Source of the DNA: JAWLAT01 sp041395325
GTDB lineage: Bacteria; Pseudomonadota; Gammaproteobacteria; Xanthomonadales; SZUA-5
DNA: 64,000 bases
Assembly (NCBI GenBank): GCA_041395325.1
Contig: JAWLAT010000004.1
Location: forward strand, 62,001 to 126,000
Direction of reading: 5' to 3'
Part shown: in pieces, positions 61,415 through 64,000 of the stretch
Layout of the letters: every line of letters starts with the position of its first letter
How positions within the stretch are numbered: position 1 is the stretch's first letter
Position numbers and translations under genes: made by a program
The notes under the pieces: model-generated
Databases searched by the model: none
Told to the model about the DNA's origin: nothing
What the model saw: the letters and a program-made list of their open reading frames with translations, nothing else

Positions 61415-62614
61415 GTGGACGCCGGTCATTCGCCGTTGAGAGTTCTTCACGTGATCCGCGGCCTGGCAAACTCCTCCGGGACCACGCACATCGTCAACCC
61501 GCTGGCCGAGGCACAGGCGACGCTCGGGCATTCGGTGAGCGTGCTGTATGTGGACAAGCCGCCACATGCGGCGGTGCAACCCGATCAATCGCGAGTCAGA
61601 TCTCGGGAGTTTATGCTCACGCTGCCGCTCAACAACCCGGGTGTTTCGCTGAGCCTCGCCCGTGCACTGCCGGGTGCGGTTCGTGCCGCTGACGTCGTCC
61701 ATGTCCACGCCATCTGGAACTTCCCCACCTGGTGGGCGATGCGCTGTGCGCGTGCCGCCGGCACCCCCTACATCGTTGCGCCGCAGGGTTCCTTCGATCC
61801 CTGGGCGTTGCGGCAGAATGCGCTGGGCAAGCGCCTCTATGGGGCGTTGACCGAGATTCCGCTGTTGCGACGGGCGAACTGCCTGCAGGCGCTGTCGCAG
61901 AAGGAGGCCGCGCAGTTTCGTGCGGGCGGCTTGTCGGGTCCGATTGAGGTAATTCCGAATGGAATCCCATCTAAAATGTTTGCGGCTAGCGCCGAACAGC
62001 GATCGCTGGCGACGTGCCTGGATCTGCCCACCGGCAGCCGGACCCTGCTGTTTCTCTCTCGGGTACACCCGAAGAAGGGCCTCGACCTGTTGCTCAACGC
62101 CTTTGCCCAACTGGCCAGCCGCTATCCATACGTGTATCTGGTGATTGCCGGCCACGATGCCGGTTCGGGCTACAAGACGCAGATGGAAGCCCTTGCCGCA
62201 TCGCTGGGTGTTGCAGAACGTTGCCGCTTCATCGGCGAGGTGGTCGGCGATACCAAGCGGGAATGCCTGCAGGGTGCCGATGCCTGGGCGCTGATCTCCC
62301 GCTCCGAAGGGCTGCCCGTCGCAGCACTGGAGGCGCTTGGGGCTGGCCTGCCATGCGTGCTGTCCGATGAGTGCAACTTACCCGAAGTCGGCGATCACGG
62401 GGCGGGGTGGGTGGTCAATCCCGATGTCGAAGCCGCGACCGATGCATTGAGCGAGTTGCTGGCAAATCCTGCGGAAGCTCGTGCTCGCGGCGATCGAGCC
62501 CGTCAACTGGTCGCCGAGCGCTTTTCCTGGGACCGCATTGCTGAGCAAACGATCAATGTCTACGAACGGATGGTCGATGACCGCTTGCAGGCTGGAGGGA
62601 TTGGTGAGTCCTGA
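61415..62614 (+). CDS. GT4-family glycosyltransferase
   Basis: The 399-residue protein has RVLHVIRGLANSSGTTHIVN at the N-terminus, VVHVHAIWNFPTWWA, VIPNGIPSKMF, LLFLSRVHPKKGLDLLLNAF and EGLPVAALEALGAGLPCVLS. GT4 enzymes of this group act early in repeat-unit assembly. The start is GTG at 61415; a TTG at 61436 is possible. It is the last clear glycan gene before the toxin-antitoxin pair. Confidence 0.9.
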   Translation: MDAGHSPLRVLHVIRGLANSSGTTHIVNPLAEAQATLGHSVSVLYVDKPPHAAVQPDQSRVRSREFMLTLPLNNPGVSLSLARALPGAVRAADVVHVHAIWNFPTWWAMRCARAAGTPYIVAPQGSFDPWALRQNALGKRLYGALTEIPLLRRANCLQALSQKEAAQFRAGGLSGPIEVIPNGIPSKMFAASAEQRSLATCLDLPTGSRTLLFLSRVHPKKGLDLLLNAFAQLASRYPYVYLVIAGHDAGSGYKTQMEALAASLGVAERCRFIGEVVGDTKRECLQGADAWALISRSEGLPVAALEALGAGLPCVLSDECNLPEVGDHGAGWVVNPDVEAATDALSELLANPAEARARGDRARQLVAERFSWDRIAEQTINVYERMVDDRLQAGGIGES

Positions 62615-62630
62615 TTGCGCCACGTTTGTG

Positions 62631-62679
62631 TTGACAACGACTACACGTCGACCTAGGGTGTGTATCTATCGTCTATACG
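62631..62679 (+). promoter_or_regulatory. Promoter and possible operator of the toxin-antitoxin pair
   Basis: TTGACA at 62631-62636 is a perfect -35 box. TAGGGT lies 17 bases further and could be the -10. An imperfect inverted repeat (GTATCTAT and GTCTATAC around 62662-62678) follows just before the start codon. Autoregulation by the antitoxin at such a site is typical. Confidence 0.55.
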
Positions 62680-62689
62680 GGGGTGTGTG

Positions 62690-62956
62690 ATGCGAGCCGC
62701 TGCAATCAACCTTCGTGCGCTGCCGGAACAGCGTGATCTGATCGACAAGGCGGCAACCTTGCTGGGCAGGAATCGCTCTGAGTTCATGCTGGAGGTCTCC
62801 TGTGATCGAGCACGAGAAGTGCTGCTCGACCAAGTCATGTTCAATCTGGACGAACGTCAGTTCGAGGCGTTTGAGCGGGTTTTGCACGAGCCGCCCAAGT
62901 TGAGCGATGGCCTGAGGAAGTTGCTTGCAGTTCGCCCGACCTGGGAAGTGGACTGA
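62690..62956 (+). CDS. DUF1778-family antitoxin (TacA-like)
   Basis: The 88-residue protein begins RAAAINLRALPEQRDLIDKA, the ribbon-helix-helix DNA-binding part. RNRSEFMLEVSCDRAREVLL follows, and a C-terminal segment with MFNLDERQFEAFERVL wraps the toxin in this family. It lies ten bases upstream of a GNAT toxin gene, the known TacAT arrangement. Confidence 0.9.
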   Translation: MRAAAINLRALPEQRDLIDKAATLLGRNRSEFMLEVSCDRAREVLLDQVMFNLDERQFEAFERVLHEPPKLSDGLRKLLAVRPTWEVD

Positions 62957-62965
62957 CGCCGCGAC

Positions 62966-63454
62966 TTGAGTCTGACGGCACCTCAATCGCTCGACTCCGC
63001 TCATTTGCTCGACAAGTTCGCGTGTGGGGAGCAGTTGCTCGATGACTGGCTCAAGCGCCGTGCCTTGGCCAATCAGCTCAACGGCGCGAGTCGGACCTTC
63101 GTCGTGGCGAACGCCAGCAACGACGTCGTGGGTTTCTATACCCTTGCCGCAGGCTCAGTCACGAGGGGTATCGCGACTGGGAATGTCCGTCGAAACATGC
63201 CTGAGCCGATCCCAGTGATTGTTCTCGGCAGACTCGCGGTCGCGCTCAGTTATCAGGGGCAACGTCTGGGTTTGTCCATGCTGCGCGATGCGTTACTGCG
63301 CAGTCAGGCCGTCGCCAGGCAGGCCGGCGTTCGAGCCATGCTGGTTCACGCGTTGTCGGAGAACGCCGCCAGGTTCTATTCAGCGCATGGCTTCCTGCCT
63401 TCGCCCATGGAGCCATTGACGTTGATGCTCACACTGCCCATCTCTGAATCCTGA
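62966..63454 (+). CDS. GNAT-family toxin (TacT-like aminoacyl-tRNA acetyltransferase)
   Basis: TacT-type toxins acetylate the amino group of charged tRNA and stop translation. The 162-residue protein has DKFACGEQLLDDWLKRRA, FVVANASNDVVGFYTLA, VIVLGRLAVALSYQGQRLG with the acetyl-CoA loop, and ENAARFYSAHGF with the conserved tyrosine. The start is TTG at 62966. The pair is probably an independent insertion at the end of the glycan locus. Confidence 0.9.
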   Translation: MSLTAPQSLDSAHLLDKFACGEQLLDDWLKRRALANQLNGASRTFVVANASNDVVGFYTLAAGSVTRGIATGNVRRNMPEPIPVIVLGRLAVALSYQGQRLGLSMLRDALLRSQAVARQAGVRAMLVHALSENAARFYSAHGFLPSPMEPLTLMLTLPISES

Positions 63455-63478
63455 AGCCCAAGACGAGCTTCATCGACT

Positions 63479-64000
63479 TTGCTCCCCCTCACAGTCCTCA
63501 TCCTCACCCACAACGAAGCGATCAACATCGAGCCCTGCCTGCGCGCACTTGCCAGGGTCGACGACGTCGTGATTGTCGACTCTGGCAGCACCGACGACAC
63601 GCTGGCACGCGCCCGGGCCGTGCGTCCGGATGTGCGCATCTTCGAGCACCCCTTCCAGGATTTCGGCGACCAGCGCAACTGGGCGATTGACCATGCGCAG
63701 CCGCGACACGAGTGGTTGCTGTTTGTCGATGCCGACGAGTATTGCGATCCAGAGTTGCTTAATGAGATCGAGGCGCTGATCACCAACCCTGCCGACGTCG
63801 TTGGCGGCTACATTGCGGGCCGGAACTACTTCCTTGGCCAGTGGCTGAAGCGCTCGACCATGTACCCATCCTTCCAACTGCGCCTGCTCAAGTGTGGCCA
63901 GGTGCGCTATCGCAAGGAGGGCCACGGTCAACGGGAAGTGACCGATGGTCCCCTGCATTACCTCAAACACGGTTGGCGGCACGAAGCCTTCAGCAAGGGC
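63479..64000 (+). CDS. GT2-family glycosyltransferase, WaaE/KdtX-like, N-terminal part (runs off right edge)
   Basis: The frame opens at TTG 63479 and stays open to the window end (174 residues). It reads LTVLILTHNEAINIEPC, VVIVDSGSTDDTLA, FGDQRNWAID, LLFVDADEYCDPELL and ends KHGWRHEAFSKG. This order is typical of the WaaE/KdtX-like GT2 group that modifies lipopolysaccharide inner core or starts glycan branches. The C-terminal part is outside the window. Confidence 0.85.
   Translation, partial: MLPLTVLILTHNEAINIEPCLRALARVDDVVIVDSGSTDDTLARARAVRPDVRIFEHPFQDFGDQRNWAIDHAQPRHEWLLFVDADEYCDPELLNEIEALITNPADVVGGYIAGRNYFLGQWLKRSTMYPSFQLRLLKCGQVRYRKEGHGQREVTDGPLHYLKHGWRHEAFSKG

Overview
The window is about 64 kb of high-GC DNA, and every recognisable gene except a partial one at the left edge lies on the plus strand. 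The block frr-uppS-cdsA-dxr-rseP-bamA-skp-lpxD-fabZ-lpxA-lpxB-rnhB is typical of Gram-negative Proteobacteria. The protein sequences and the neighbouring exopolysaccharide genes suggest a gammaproteobacterium, possibly of the Xanthomonadales/Lysobacterales type; that placement is inference. No rRNA, tRNA, CRISPR array or prophage was seen.

Region 1 (1-12434) is the envelope housekeeping operon: ribosome recycling, undecaprenyl and CDP-diacylglycerol synthesis, the MEP pathway, sigma-E protease, outer-membrane assembly and the first steps of lipid A. Many stops and starts overlap, so it is tightly coupled. Region 2 (12435-13699) has an FKBP-type isomerase, a perfect hairpin after it, and a small membrane protein.

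Region 3 (13785-24929) begins a very large surface-glycan locus. It holds UDP-glucose dehydrogenase and UDP-xylose synthase, a Wza-like export lipoprotein, a Wzc-like tyrosine kinase/co-polymerase, a membrane J-domain protein, a repeat-rich membrane protein, a secreted tandem-domain protein and a Wzy/WaaL-type membrane protein. Region 4 (25115-29222) opens with an RfaH-like NusG paralogue. An ops-like element follows at 25666-25678, in the leader of a nucleotide-sugar dehydrogenase gene. RfaH would suppress polarity across the roughly 37 kb of co-directional glycan genes downstream.

Region 5 (29279-37142) is rearranged. It has a DUF4143 ATPase, two paralogous ABC exporters and a metallo-beta-lactamase/beta-CASP protein with REP-like hairpins inside its coding sequence. 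A truncated second copy of that gene follows, with a DUF433/DUF5615 toxin-antitoxin pair between the copies. Region 6 (37175-42189) is a compact nonulosonic-acid-type module: NeuA-like, methyltransferase-like, a NeuB-like barrel without its C-terminal domain, and a protein with the EEG, HP and SS motifs of bacterial sialyltransferases. A GT61 enzyme and a glycosyltransferase stump come next.

Region 7 (42304-47705) resembles a Gtr-type cassette: GtrB-like transferase, GNAT, small SMR-type transporter, a WecE-like aminotransferase broken by one missing base, and a polytopic GT-C candidate. Region 8 (47892-62614) carries glycosyltransferases, an AsnB-like amidotransferase, an SGNH acyltransferase, a methyltransferase and a Wzy-like polymerase. 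Region 9 (62631-64000) has a DUF1778/GNAT toxin-antitoxin pair and the start of another glycosyltransferase.

Together the glycan genes look like a Wzy-type exopolysaccharide or O-antigen pathway with several modification modules. No initiating phosphoglycosyltransferase and no classical Wzx flippase is in the window, so those steps must be encoded elsewhere or done by the ABC exporters.
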